Shown here piece after piece: positions 25,065 through 34,418 of a stretch of DNA of 38,486 nt. The stretch spans positions 1 through 38,486 of the forward strand of contig CANRJM010000021.1 in the NCBI GenBank assembly GCA_947630925.1, read 5' to 3'. Position numbers and translations under genes: made by a program. The stretch is from an uncultured Lachnospiraceae bacterium. Lineage in GTDB: Bacteria > Bacillota > Clostridia > Lachnospirales > Lachnospiraceae. Positions within the stretch are counted from its first letter, which is position 1. Each line of letters starts with the position of its first letter. The notes under the pieces were generated by a model. It was not told the origin of the DNA and made no database searches. It saw only the letters and a program-made list of their open reading frames with translations.

Positions 25065-25835
25065 TTATCTCCCTATCAAAATATTAATCGCAGCCGCCAT
25101 AATAATCATGCATACTTCGCAAAGAAGCACAAAATACCCCGATGTATCCCCGGTGACCCCGCCAAACTCTTTTTTACTTCGATAAAAGTAATATGCAAGT
25201 GTCAACAGAGCCGCCACTGCTACAAGCAAACCTGCCATAATAGAGCAGAAAAGCATAAATCCAATACAAACAACAGTCTGTATATATAGGGAGCCTTTCA
25301 CGAGTTTTATCGCAGCACTGTCTGCAAAGCGATACAGCATCCCTTCCCTTTTCGCAAGCGGAAACGAGACTGCACTGATTCCGCAAAGACAACGTGACAG
25401 AAAAAAACCACTGCATATTATTCTTAACAAAACATCATTTTCTATCTCTGAAAATGCACCCAAAAAGACCAGTCCATAGAAAATAAGCATAATAACCGCA
25501 AAAGCACCTATATGAGAATCTTTTAGTATTTCCAGTTTTCTTTCCTTTGAACTAAAAGAATTTATGGCATCCATGGTATCCATAAAACCATCAACATGGA
25601 ATCCACCTGTAACAAAAAGCGGAATGGCCGCTCCTATGGCAATACGGCAAAGGCTGCCTATGTGATAAATACCACAGAGATAATTCCACAAATAGATACA
25701 ACTGCCAATGAATGCCCCAATCCACGGAAAGAAGCAAAATATGTATTTCATATCCTCTTCCTTCCAATCAAACTGCGGAACTGGAATTCTGGAATATATG
25801 GAAACTGCTACAAAAAATGATTTTATCGCCTGCAT
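25065..25835 (-). CDS. cobS: Adenosylcobinamide-GDP ribazoletransferase CobS (cobalamin synthase)
   Basis: A membrane enzyme joining adenosylcobinamide-GDP with alpha-ribazole (phosphate) in the last stage of the pathway. The 256-residue protein has FFVAVSIYSRIPVPQFDWKE at the N-terminus and the key GGFHVDGFMDTMDAINSF stretch with acidic metal ligands, followed by ILKDSHIGAFAVIML. Further hydrophobic helices run to the C-terminus, with FGGVTGDTSGYFV near the end. GAGG lies ~11 nt before the ATG. A 59-bp gap separates it from cobU. Confidence 0.95.
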   Translation of the reverse strand: MQAIKSFFVAVSIYSRIPVPQFDWKEEDMKYIFCFFPWIGAFIGSCIYLWNYLCGIYHIGSLCRIAIGAAIPLFVTGGFHVDGFMDTMDAINSFSSKERKLEILKDSHIGAFAVIMLIFYGLVFLGAFSEIENDVLLRIICSGFFLSRCLCGISAVSFPLAKREGMLYRFADSAAIKLVKGSLYIQTVVCIGFMLFCSIMAGLLVAVAALLTLAYYFYRSKKEFGGVTGDTSGYFVLLCEVCMIIMAAAINILIGR

Positions 25836-25894
25836 ATCTTTGTATTCCTCACTACTTTAGTCTCTACACCTGTAAACATATATTTTTGCGGTTA

Positions 25895-26428
25895 TTATAT
25901 GACTACAGGAATCCCCACTACTACTTCCACTACCTGGTCAGCTAACGCTGCAAGTCTCTGGTTGATTTTCCCTATTGCATGAATATACTCCCTTGTTGTT
26001 GCATCATAAATAACGCCATCTTCAAATACATTGTTACTTACCACAATGAAATGCGTCACCTGCCTTTTTAATGATTCAATGCCTCTTATGACATTTTCTA
26101 CCACCTGCATTTCCGGCTTCGTTTCCCCCTCTGAAAACATCTCATTTGCAGTCAGATTGGAAATGCACTCCAATAACACAACCCGCTCTCCCTGTTCCAT
26201 TTTCTCAAGTGAATGATGAATTTCTGTCGGTTGTTCAATCGTAAAGAAACCTTTTCCGCTTCTAAGTTTTCTGTGCCGTTCAACCTTTTGACGCCCCTCC
26301 GCATCACAAACCTGCATTGTCGCCAGATAATATTTTTTAATATTGCCAGACTCAGCAAGTGAAACAGCAAGTCCCTCCGCATAAGAGGATTTCCCGCTTC
26401 CGCTCCCGCCAATAACCAGTATCATCAT
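25895..26428 (-). CDS. cobU: Adenosylcobinamide kinase/guanylyltransferase CobU
   Basis: Phosphorylates adenosylcobinamide and transfers GMP to it. The 177-residue protein has the P-loop LVIGGSGSGKSSYAEG and VERHRKLRSGKGFFTIEQP, where the His matches the guanylylated histidine of the family; VVLLECISNLTANEM follows. In the usual EVGxGIVP signature the sequence instead reads VSNNVFEDGVIYDATTREY, a clear divergence, before INQRLAALADQVVEVVVGIP. Its ATG overlaps the cobT stop by 4 bp. The degraded signature is intact in the short CobU-like protein nearby. Confidence 0.88.
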   Translation of the reverse strand: MMILVIGGSGSGKSSYAEGLAVSLAESGNIKKYYLATMQVCDAEGRQKVERHRKLRSGKGFFTIEQPTEIHHSLEKMEQGERVVLLECISNLTANEMFSEGETKPEMQVVENVIRGIESLKRQVTHFIVVSNNVFEDGVIYDATTREYIHAIGKINQRLAALADQVVEVVVGIPVVI

Positions 26429-27498
26429 ATTTGGTACCTCTCATATTGCTTTACCTGAATATCTGAAAACAAGGTTTTCCCACGATAAACACATAATGCC
26501 ATCTCTATCAGCGACAGCATCATAACTGCACCAGTTCCTTCCCCCAATGCCATCTCTCCATCTATCACAGGCTCTATTCTTAATTCCTTCATAAGTTTTT
26601 CTACTGCCGGTTCTTTTCCCTTATGCGACGGTATTAGATATTGTATTGTTCCTGGTATCATCCGCTCTGCAAGCAACGCCGCTACCATACTGATTACACC
26701 GTCCAATACCACCGGTATATGAAAAATACCGCCGCCAATACATACTCCCATAAGCCCAGCAATATCCAGACCTCCAACCGTTTCCAAAACCGTCAGAGGT
26801 TCTGCCTCATAAAGTTTATACTTTTCTATTGCCTCTGTGATAATCTGCTTTTTGTGCTGCAATTTTTCATTGCAAAGCCCCGCTCCCCTTCCGGTTACCG
26901 CATCTGCATCTACTCTTAACAACGCTGCCGCAACTGCACTACTCGTTGTTGTATTTCCAATTCCCATCTCACCTGTAGCAAGAATTTGATAACCCTTTTG
27001 TTCACAGTCTGCTACCACTTCTATACCGGTAAAAATTGCCCTGATGGCTTCCTCCCTTGTCATGGCAGGTTCTCTTCTGAAATTTCCAGTTCCATGGCGG
27101 ATTTTCCGGTCAAGCACTCCTGTTATTCTCTCTTTGCTATTTATTCCTATATCTATAGGAATCGTGTCTGCACCAATCGATGCCGCCATTCTTCCTACCG
27201 ATGAAGTACCATTTGCCATTTGCCTTGCTACCGCTGCTGTAACCTCCTGTGAAGACTGACTGACACCTTCCTCCACGATTCCATTATCTGCACACATGAT
27301 AATAACAGCTTTCCTGGAAATATCAATTTCATCTGTGCCTAAAATTGCACCGATCTGAGCTGTGACAGATTCAAACCTTCCCATTCCGTCCAGAGGTTTT
27401 GCTATCATATCCCAATATTCTAATACTCTTTTATATATCTTTTCATCCGGCATATCCACTGCCAGCTTATCTAATTCCTCTTTCATACACTCATTCAA
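26425..27498 (-). CDS. cobT: Nicotinate-nucleotide-dimethylbenzimidazole phosphoribosyltransferase CobT
   Basis: Activates the lower-ligand base to alpha-ribazole phosphate using nicotinate mononucleotide. Motifs include [57 protein letters not shown] and, near the C-terminus, [13 protein letters not shown] with the catalytic glutamate. The frame opens with ATG at 27522, but GGGAGG lies 6 nt before a TTG codon at 27498, which is the likelier start; an ATG follows at 27486. All options overlap or adjoin the end of cbiP. No base-synthesis genes are seen nearby, so the native lower ligand is unknown. Confidence 0.95.
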   Translation of the reverse strand: MNECMKEELDKLAVDMPDEKIYKRVLEYWDMIAKPLDGMGRFESVTAQIGAILGTDEIDISRKAVIIMCADNGIVEEGVSQSSQEVTAAVARQMANGTSSVGRMAASIGADTIPIDIGINSKERITGVLDRKIRHGTGNFRREPAMTREEAIRAIFTGIEVVADCEQKGYQILATGEMGIGNTTTSSAVAAALLRVDADAVTGRGAGLCNEKLQHKKQIITEAIEKYKLYEAEPLTVLETVGGLDIAGLMGVCIGGGIFHIPVVLDGVISMVAALLAERMIPGTIQYLIPSHKGKEPAVEKLMKELRIEPVIDGEMALGEGTGAVMMLSLIEMALCVYRGKTLFSDIQVKQYERYQI

Positions 27499-28960
27499 TA
27501 TTTGCCTCCCTGAGTATTCCATAAATTTCCTCCATGTTCAAATGTTCTGATAAAATATCTGCCAGCCTGTCATACTGTTTATCTTTATAATCTCTGTAAT
27601 CCATACAGTCCTCAGTTTCTATGGAAATCCCCTTATTCTTTGCCAATACTCCCACAAGGGCAGATGCAATAGCCGCCTTATCAAAGATCCCATGAATATA
27701 AGTTCCGTACACATTTTTAGTGCTTCCAATGATAAATGGCTGCTCCTGACATTCTCCGATACTTTCTCCCATATGTATCTCATATCCATCATATTCAAGC
27801 CCAGAAAGTACGGAAAAAACTCCTTCCATCTGATTTAGTGTTCCCTGTACCTGACGGCGTACTTTTTCGCCTTTTAATTCTGTCATGATAGGAAGCAACT
27901 CCATTCCTTTGATAGTACCTTCTGCTTCCAGCCCTTCCGGATCGGAAATCTGTTTCCCCATCATCTGATATCCTCCACATATTCCGCAAATCGGTACTTT
28001 TCCCACCAGTTCTTTTAGGGCATTTTCCAACCCATTCTGACGCATCCACTTTAAATCGCCTATTGTATTTTTACTGCCCGGCAAAAAAATCAAGTCAGGA
28101 CAACCTAATTCTTTTGCTGATGTAATATAGCATACATATACATCCGGTATCTGCTCAAACACGTTAAAATCTGTAAAATTAGAAATTCTGGGATATCTGA
28201 TAACCGCAATGTCTACTTTCCCCTTTTTCTTTTTTTCAAAGCGATCTGTCAGGCTGTCCTCATCTTCCAAATCTATATCCATATAAGGAACCACACCTGT
28301 TACCGGAATACCTCCCTTTTCCTCCAGTATTTCAATACCCGAATCAAGCAGAGACTTATCTCCCCTGAATTTATTGATAATCAATCCTTTCACTCTTTTT
28401 CTTTCATCTTCTGTAAGCAACAGCAACGTTCCCAAAAGTTGTGCAAACACACCGCCCCTGTCAATATCTCCTGCAAGCAGTACCGGTGCATCGACAATCT
28501 CTGCCAAACCCATATTGACGATATCATTCTCACGTAAATTGATTTCTGCCGGACTTCCCGCTCCCTCAATTACAATAATATCCGCCAATTCTTCTAATTC
28601 TTGAAACGCTCTTTTGATATCTGGAATCAACTTGCGTTTATAGGCAAAATATTCTCTTGCACTCATGTTTCCAAGAACTTTGCCGTTTACAATTACCTGT
28701 GAACCTGTATGATCTGTCGGCTTTAACAGAATCGGATTCATACAGACTAAGGGACTGATGCCTGCTGCTTCTGCCTGCATAACCTGCGCTCTTCCCATTT
28801 CAAGTCCTTCTGTTGTAATAAAAGAATTAAGTGCCATATTCTGAGACTTAAAAGGAGCCACTCTGTACCCAGCCCGTTTCATAAGCCTACACAATCCCGC
28901 CACCAGAAAGCTTTTTCCGGCACCCGACATTGTTCCTTGAACCATAATTACTTTCGCCAT
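27491..28960 (-). CDS. cbiP: Cobyric acid synthase CbiP
   Basis: Performs four successive glutamine-dependent amidations to give adenosylcobyric acid. The N-terminal P-loop domain opens [19 protein letters not shown] and has [24 protein letters not shown] and [18 protein letters not shown]. The C-terminal amidotransferase domain has [14 protein letters not shown], the nucleophile Cys328 in [10 protein letters not shown], and GTYIHGIFD with the catalytic histidine. The 489-residue length is normal. GAGG precedes the ATG by about 6 nt, and the gene follows btuD closely. Confidence 0.97.
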   Translation of the reverse strand: MAKVIMVQGTMSGAGKSFLVAGLCRLMKRAGYRVAPFKSQNMALNSFITTEGLEMGRAQVMQAEAAGISPLVCMNPILLKPTDHTGSQVIVNGKVLGNMSAREYFAYKRKLIPDIKRAFQELEELADIIVIEGAGSPAEINLRENDIVNMGLAEIVDAPVLLAGDIDRGGVFAQLLGTLLLLTEDERKRVKGLIINKFRGDKSLLDSGIEILEEKGGIPVTGVVPYMDIDLEDEDSLTDRFEKKKKGKVDIAVIRYPRISNFTDFNVFEQIPDVYVCYITSAKELGCPDLIFLPGSKNTIGDLKWMRQNGLENALKELVGKVPICGICGGYQMMGKQISDPEGLEAEGTIKGMELLPIMTELKGEKVRRQVQGTLNQMEGVFSVLSGLEYDGYEIHMGESIGECQEQPFIIGSTKNVYGTYIHGIFDKAAIASALVGVLAKNKGISIETEDCMDYRDYKDKQYDRLADILSEHLNMEEIYGILREANIE

Positions 28961-28967
28961 AACTGCC

Positions 28968-29762
28968 TCATTTCTTCGTTGCTTTTATCCCCCTGATGTA
29001 CGCAAGGAATTTTTCATTTCCCCCAAAGCTACTCTCAGTAATATCAAAAAGCTGCTCTATAAAATTCGATGCAAAAATCTCTTCCGGTGTGCCATATCTT
29101 TCCACATACTCCCCTTTCAGACAGAGGATTTTATCGGAAACTATCTTTGCCAGTTCTAATTCATGTAAGGACATAATAACAGTCAGTCCCTTCTTTTCCC
29201 TCATCTCCTGCAATATGGACAAAAATTCAAGCTTATACTTTATATCCAGATATGAAGTTGGCTCGTCTAATATCACGATTTCCGGTTCTTGACAAATTGC
29301 TCTTGCAAGCATCACTCGCTGCTTTTGTCCATCACTAATTTTATCAAAATCCTTTTCACGAATATCTGTTATATGAGTGAGTTCCATCACCTCATCAACA
29401 ATCAACTCATCCTCTTTTGATAATATTCCAAACCAACCGGTATAAGGGTATCGCCCTGTTGCAACTACATCTCTGCAGTTTTTCAGTTCTGCCCTTAGCT
29501 TTTCTGTAAACAACACTGACATTTTCTTTGCCAGTTCATCCGCCTTCATTTCTGATAAAACAGTTTCACCAAGATATACCGTTCCATCAATCAGCCGTAA
29601 TTGTCCTGCAATACTTTTTAACACCGTTGATTTTCCTGCACCATTTGGACCAATTATGCTTAATATCTCCCCTTTGGGCAGAGCAAGCTCCATCTCTTTT
29701 ATCAATGGCTTATTATCATACCCTACACACATCTTTTTTGTTATAAAATAGTAATTCTCCAT
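28968..29762 (-). CDS. btuD: Corrinoid ABC transporter ATPase (BtuD-like)
   Basis: The ATP-hydrolysing subunit of a FecCD/BtuCD-type importer, on the inner face of the membrane. The 264-residue protein has Walker [14 protein letters not shown], a slightly changed signature motif [16 protein letters not shown] (SDGQ in place of SGGQ), Walker [13 protein letters not shown] and the switch histidine in MSLHELELA. It is the third gene of the transporter set. Corrinoid specificity, rather than ferric siderophore or heme, is inferred from the riboswitch and the surrounding pathway genes. Confidence 0.88.
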   Translation of the reverse strand: MENYYFITKKMCVGYDNKPLIKEMELALPKGEILSIIGPNGAGKSTVLKSIAGQLRLIDGTVYLGETVLSEMKADELAKKMSVLFTEKLRAELKNCRDVVATGRYPYTGWFGILSKEDELIVDEVMELTHITDIREKDFDKISDGQKQRVMLARAICQEPEIVILDEPTSYLDIKYKLEFLSILQEMREKKGLTVIMSLHELELAKIVSDKILCLKGEYVERYGTPEEIFASNFIEQLFDITESSFGGNEKFLAYIRGIKATKK

Positions 29763-29786
29763 TTCTCCATCTCATTTTGCATCATT

Positions 29787-30806
29787 TTATTTTTGCTTTT
29801 TTATCATAATCCAGAGTACCACAGGCGCTCCAAAAATAGCAGTCACCGTACTGATACTCAACTCTGTTGGTGCAAGTATCGTTTTGGCAAGCAAATCACA
29901 AAACAGACAAAAAACACTTCCACCCAAAAAACAGGCAGGTATCATCAATATCGGTTCTGTTGTGCGTAGAAACCTTTTCACCAGATGCGGTACTGCAATT
30001 CCCACAAAGGAAATCGGTCCTGCAAATGCCACAATACATGCTGACAAAATGCTGGAAAAAATCACAATGCGAACCCGAAGAAACCGTAGATTTACCCCCA
30101 CATTCCTCGCATAAGCATCTCCCAACTGGTAAGCACTAAGCGGCTTTGACATGAGAAAGACAGCAATAAATGTCATAGAAATTACTACTGCCATAACCTT
30201 TACATTCTCCCATGTCATCCCGGAAAAACTCCCTCTGGACCAATTATGAAGATTTACAATGTCCGCATCATTAGCAAAAGTCACAACCAATTCTGTAATT
30301 GCAGAACAGATGTAACCAATCATAACACCGCTGACTACCAGCATTGACATATTGTTAATCCTGCGCGACATCAGCAAAACAAATCCCATTGATATCATAG
30401 CACCGATAAATGCCCCCAAAATCATAGCAGCCGATGTTACCCTGATACCGTTTCCCATTAAAAATACCATCACAAGTGCCACAACCATCTTTGCACCGGA
30501 AGATATTCCCAAAACAAACGGACCTGCAATGGGATTGTTGAAAAATGTCTGCAAAAGATATCCGGCAAGTGCAAGCGCTCCACCAAGTATCAAAACTGCC
30601 GTTGCCCTCGGAAGCCTGATATCCCATAAAATCCTTGTTACAGTTTCGTTTATTTCCTGTCCTGCAAGTGCTCTTACGATATCCGGAAATACAATCCTGA
30701 CACTCCCAATACAAACATTCAAAAAATAAAAAAACAAAACACCAATACCAAGTAAAAGGAACGCTGTAATATATCTGCATTTCTTGTTTTTATGCATATG
30801 TATCAC
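29787..30806 (-). CDS. btuC: Corrinoid ABC transporter permease (BtuC-like, FecCD family)
   Basis: A 339-residue permease with about ten hydrophobic helices. Family motifs are DIRLPRATAVLILGGALALA near residue 60, QTFFNNPIAGPFVLGISSGA, and the late FAGPISFVGIAVPHLVKRFL that contacts the ATPase. Start is GTG at 30806 or ATG three codons on; AAAGG lies 4 nt before the GTG. It sits 17 bp after the binding-protein gene and 24 bp before the ATPase gene. Confidence 0.9.
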   Translation of the reverse strand: MIHMHKNKKCRYITAFLLLGIGVLFFYFLNVCIGSVRIVFPDIVRALAGQEINETVTRILWDIRLPRATAVLILGGALALAGYLLQTFFNNPIAGPFVLGISSGAKMVVALVMVFLMGNGIRVTSAAMILGAFIGAMISMGFVLLMSRRINNMSMLVVSGVMIGYICSAITELVVTFANDADIVNLHNWSRGSFSGMTWENVKVMAVVISMTFIAVFLMSKPLSAYQLGDAYARNVGVNLRFLRVRIVIFSSILSACIVAFAGPISFVGIAVPHLVKRFLRTTEPILMIPACFLGGSVFCLFCDLLAKTILAPTELSISTVTAIFGAPVVLWIMIKKQK

Positions 30807-30822
30807 GATACCTTTCTCTTAA

Positions 30823-32007
30823 CTATTCCAAATGATAAAGATAGTGCATATCGTCCATTTCTCCATGAAACATTGCATACATATCTTCAATTAAATAACC
30901 AATCAAGAGCGACTGCTGGTACATATCATTTGTAGTACACCAGACATTCCCCTCTTTTACCGCCTTAAAATCCGCTAAAAGTTCACATTTATCAAGAAGA
31001 TCTTCCACACTGGAAACACCACCATCGATTGAACTGTTATAAATTAAATAATCCGCATCTTTTGCGCCCGCATAAAACTCTTCTGCCTGTATATTCATGG
31101 TGGAACGCTTTGTTTCTGCAGCGCCTAAGTTTTCAAAAACATAGTTTCCCCCCGCAAGCTCTATCATCTTTGGAACATAGTCAGATGACTGGCGTACTTG
31201 TACCATTCCATTAGAGGTAATAAAGAAAAAGGCTGCTGTTTTATCTGTTTTTTCATCTGTACTTACCTTTTCAAGCACTGCTGCCTGTTCTTCAAATATC
31301 CTCTCTGCCTCGTCCTCCTTCCCAAGCAAGGCTCCATAAAACTTAACCCATTCCACCCTGCCAAGCGGATGTGACTCATAACTGGAATAATCTATCATAA
31401 TCGGAATTCCAAAATCTTGCAACTTTTCTATCACTTCGGGAGAATGCGAAATCATCATGTTCTCTATAGCAAGCGTACAATGATTTGAAACAATCAGCTC
31501 ATAATCCGGTTTACTATACTTGCCCGCATAAAGAATATCGCCCTTTGCCATTGCCTCCCTGGCAGCTTCGATATACCAGCCATCTTCCTTCTGTCCTGAA
31601 AAAGTAATTGTATCCAATCCATTCAACTCACTGAAAATACCCATTGCCGAAGATGCCACCAGATAAATATCTTTCACCGGACGTTTAAGTATCACTATTT
31701 CTTTATCTAAATCCTGTGGCACTTCTTTATTTTCCGGTACAATCAAAAACCGCACTTCGTCCATTATTGTCGTCAACAGAACATAGCCGCCCTTATAATA
31801 GTCTATGGTAAAATTCTCGGCATACTGTAGCTCCATGCTTTTTTCATAAACCAGAGATGGTACGTTTTCTGTCTTTTGTGTTGATTGAAGATTTGCTTTT
31901 GTTTCCAGCCCTGTATCAGATACGGGACTGGAAGTATGACTACTACAGCCAGACAGCCATAGCAGCCCCACAAAAAGCAGAATAAATATCTTTTTTCTGT
32001 GTCTCAT
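30823..32007 (-). CDS. btuF: Corrinoid-binding lipoprotein (BtuF-like, periplasmic-binding fold)
   Basis: A 394-residue substrate-binding protein anchored outside the cell. The signal KKIFILLFVGLLWLSGC ends in a lipobox with Cys21. The mature part matches the BtuF/FecB-type fold: LKRPVKDIYLVASSAMGIFS, YELIVSNHCTLAIENMMI, FGIPIMIDYSSYESHPLGRV and the C-terminal lobe with KEGNVWCTTNDMYQQS. GGAGG lies 6 nt before the ATG. It is followed by the permease and ATPase genes. Corrinoid specificity is inferred from the operon and riboswitch; the sequence alone does not separate it from siderophore binders. Confidence 0.87.
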   Translation of the reverse strand: MRHRKKIFILLFVGLLWLSGCSSHTSSPVSDTGLETKANLQSTQKTENVPSLVYEKSMELQYAENFTIDYYKGGYVLLTTIMDEVRFLIVPENKEVPQDLDKEIVILKRPVKDIYLVASSAMGIFSELNGLDTITFSGQKEDGWYIEAAREAMAKGDILYAGKYSKPDYELIVSNHCTLAIENMMISHSPEVIEKLQDFGIPIMIDYSSYESHPLGRVEWVKFYGALLGKEDEAERIFEEQAAVLEKVSTDEKTDKTAAFFFITSNGMVQVRQSSDYVPKMIELAGGNYVFENLGAAETKRSTMNIQAEEFYAGAKDADYLIYNSSIDGGVSSVEDLLDKCELLADFKAVKEGNVWCTTNDMYQQSLLIGYLIEDMYAMFHGEMDDMHYLYHLE

Positions 32008-32051
32008 CCATAACCTCCAATGCCTCTACCACCACAAGTTGACGGCTGCAT

Positions 32052-32924
32052 TTATTCTTTTATTTTATCTGAATGAAAGGTCAGCGTGTACTCCACTTCA
32101 TGCGGTTTACTCATCGCCACAGTATCACCAATAACAACCACTGGTTCATCAAATCTAAGGACAGGAATCTCAAATACAGAGTTCCCTTCTGTATTTACCG
32201 GAAGATATTTTTCTCCATCCACTAACATATAATCATAATTAGGGCTGCTCCACTCTACGGTTGCTACTGCTTTTCCATCTTTTACGTTCACCGTTACAGG
32301 CGATAATATCTTCGCTCTTCCGCTTCCGCCCTCAAAAGTGATTTCCATGCTGTAAGTACCGTTTTTCAAAGTATCTACAGATTTTTCCTGTGTATCATTC
32401 TCTAATGGTACCGGATTGGAAACACTGACTTTGTGGTCATACCATTTTCCTTTTGTCCCAACCAGTGCCAAATCAAATTCTGTCTCTAATGCAGGCACTG
32501 GTACATCAAAACCGTAAACTTCCTCTGTTGTACCATCACTGTATGTAACGGTATCCTCTGTTGGAGAAAGCAGCTCTGCCCCCTCCTTTGCCGCATCGTC
32601 TGCAAGTCCTGGGTAAAGATTTAGTATTTTTTTAGAGATTAATGTAATATGAATTGACATTTCTCCATTTTTTACTGTAAGTGTACCTTTTCCCTCACAC
32701 GTTTCATTTACACGAAACATACTGTTGTCTGTTGTAAACTCTGCCGTATATGTTCCATCCTCCAGTTTCGCAGTTTCATCACTTTCAGAACCTGACGGTG
32801 TCTCTGTAGTTTCTACTGAAGTACCTGTAGTTTTCTCTGGATTCTGTACACTGTTGCTCCCTCCACAGCCTCCAAGCAGTGAAACAACGAGAAGCGCCGT
32901 AATAACTATCAACTTTTTCTTCAC
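32052..32924 (-). CDS. Uncharacterised two-domain lipoprotein in the B12 regulon
   Basis: A ~290-residue secreted lipoprotein. The signal segment ends in LLGGCGGS with a lipobox Cys, then a Ser/Thr/Glu-rich linker to about residue 58. Two related beta-rich domains follow. Shared elements are DGTYTAEF and NGTYSMEI at each start, GTLTVKNGEMSIHI and VTVNVKDGKAVATV in the middle, and FDVPVPALETEFDLAL and FEIPVLRFDEPVVVIG near the end. The layout resembles small ligand-binding beta-sandwich (NEAT-like) domains, but I cannot assign a family. The real start is probably the GTG at 32924, which has GGAGG 8 nt upstream. Lying between cbiK and btuF, it may capture corrinoid, cobalt or tetrapyrrole at the surface. 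Confidence 0.75.
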   Translation of the reverse strand: MKKKLIVITALLVVSLLGGCGGSNSVQNPEKTTGTSVETTETPSGSESDETAKLEDGTYTAEFTTDNSMFRVNETCEGKGTLTVKNGEMSIHITLISKKILNLYPGLADDAAKEGAELLSPTEDTVTYSDGTTEEVYGFDVPVPALETEFDLALVGTKGKWYDHKVSVSNPVPLENDTQEKSVDTLKNGTYSMEITFEGGSGRAKILSPVTVNVKDGKAVATVEWSSPNYDYMLVDGEKYLPVNTEGNSVFEIPVLRFDEPVVVIGDTVAMSKPHEVEYTLTFHSDKIKE

Positions 32925-32959
32925 TATAATTACCTCCATCTAACTGCAACCTGCTCCTA

Positions 32960-34162
32960 TTATTTTTTCAGCGCATCCGCTGTATGTTCTACATAAATTT
33001 TCTGAACGGCATCAATAGAGCCAAGACCGGCAATCTGTACATCCACGCTGTCAAAATGACCGGAAGCCTTAAACATACTAAGCCATGAATCCTCGTCATC
33101 ACCTGCCATATCATTATTAGCATGATCCCCTGCTACAACCATTAACGGACGGAGAATTACCTTTTTACAACCTGACTTTGCCACTGCATCTATCACTGCC
33201 TCACATGATGTTTCCTCTGGTTCTCCTTCTACCGTACCGATAAACACATTATCATATCCAAGCTTTCCCATCTGTGACTGCATCTGGCTATACGATACCT
33301 TTGCCGCATGAGACGTGCCATGCCCTAAAAATACAAATGCAGCACCATCCTCTTTTGCATTATCCAAACTGTCATATCTCGCATCCTTCACTGCTGTTTC
33401 CGTAAGCGCCTTTGCAACAGCTTCCTTGTCAGCGTTAATTACCGTTGCATCTGCACCGACCTCACCAAGAAGCGGTTCTGCAACCTTTACCGTTTCAAAC
33501 TTATCCCGATATGTATCAACTGCTTCCATCAATTCATCATACTCTGCACCATGCATAAGATGCGTAGGCTGTACCACTAAATTCTTTACTCCACTTGCTA
33601 CTGCACGTTCCAGTGCCTGAGCCATGTTGTCAATAGATTCTCCATCACGAGCCTGGATATGGTTGATAATAATCTGTGCCGTAAAAGCCCTTCTTACGGA
33701 CCAGTCAGGATTTGCTTCCTGAATTGCATCCTCAATTCCCTTAATATCATCAACACGACTGTCATTAAAGGAAGTGCCAAAGCTGACTACCAAAATCTCA
33801 TTCTCACCAATATTATCCTGATTTCGTGGATCATCCTTAGATACATCACCGGTATCCCTGCCAAAATAATCCGGATCGGCATTTTCACCTTCCACAAGTT
33901 CTTTCTGGGCATCCGTCAGGGAATCCCATGCAGACTTTGCCTTCTCACATTGCTCATCCGTTTTGTCATTTCTCTCCTGCACATAGATTGCATCAATTAA
34001 TGCGGCAACTTCATCGGCTGCTGCCTTATCTGAAGATTCTGTCTTATCTTCTGTCTGTACAGAATCTCCAGCAGTTTCCGATGTATCATTAGAGCATCCT
34101 GTCAGTGCCAACGAACAAGTCGTGACGCTGGCTAATAACGCAATAACTAATTTTTTTCTCAT
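32960..34162 (-). CDS. cbiK: Sirohydrochlorin cobaltochelatase CbiK, lipoprotein form
   Basis: Belongs to the family inserting cobalt into sirohydrochlorin. Residues ~122-395 are the CbiK domain: ILVVSFGTSFNDSR at its start, FLGHGTSHAAKVSY with His281, GTVEGEPEETSCE with the metal-ligand glutamate, and MVVAGDHANNDMAGDDEDSW with His347. These match the His-Glu-His set of the Salmonella enzyme. In front is a lipoprotein signal (LVIALLASVTTCSLALTGC), an acidic linker, and a ~45-residue helical segment with WDSLTDAQKELV, common in clostridial surface proteins. It should therefore lie outside the membrane. AAGGAG precedes the ATG. It is the first gene after the B12 riboswitch and terminator. Confidence 0.92.
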   Translation of the reverse strand: MRKKLVIALLASVTTCSLALTGCSNDTSETAGDSVQTEDKTESSDKAAADEVAALIDAIYVQERNDKTDEQCEKAKSAWDSLTDAQKELVEGENADPDYFGRDTGDVSKDDPRNQDNIGENEILVVSFGTSFNDSRVDDIKGIEDAIQEANPDWSVRRAFTAQIIINHIQARDGESIDNMAQALERAVASGVKNLVVQPTHLMHGAEYDELMEAVDTYRDKFETVKVAEPLLGEVGADATVINADKEAVAKALTETAVKDARYDSLDNAKEDGAAFVFLGHGTSHAAKVSYSQMQSQMGKLGYDNVFIGTVEGEPEETSCEAVIDAVAKSGCKKVILRPLMVVAGDHANNDMAGDDEDSWLSMFKASGHFDSVDVQIAGLGSIDAVQKIYVEHTADALKK

Positions 34163-34253
34163 GTTTCTGTCTCCTTTTCTTACTTGTTAAATTTACAAAA
34201 AAGCGTAAACACAGTGGCCACACTACGATTACAGCAATTTCATACAAAGTAAA

Positions 34254-34302
34254 AAATCCTTTCTTATAACTGAAACTTTGTTGCAGTTATAAGAAAGGAT
34301 TT
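34254..34302 (-). terminator. Riboswitch-linked terminator hairpin
   Basis: A perfect 19-bp stem: AAATCCTTTCTTATAACTG (minus strand 34302-34284) pairs with its exact complement at 34272-34254 around an 11-nt loop, and is followed by a run of T. It lies between the riboswitch and the cbiK start and would end the leader transcript when B12 is bound. About 115 nt separate it from the end of the aptamer. Confidence 0.85.
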
Positions 34303-34418
34303 GTACACAAATAAGCCTGCAGAATACATTCACGCAAATAAACGTTCATAATGTTTCTGCAAGTTCAAACGTACAACCAGTTACTCGTGGTCTGAAACAA
34401 ATGTTTCTGTACAACATC

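Noticed and set aside
30355-30780. 141-codon minus-strand frame inside btuC
   Set aside because: Alternate-frame reading of the permease gene with Cys/Tyr-rich noise.
28968-32007. Ferric siderophore or heme importer
   Set aside because: The transporter fold alone would allow it, but it is embedded in a B12-riboswitch operon of cobalamin genes, so corrinoid is the more likely cargo.
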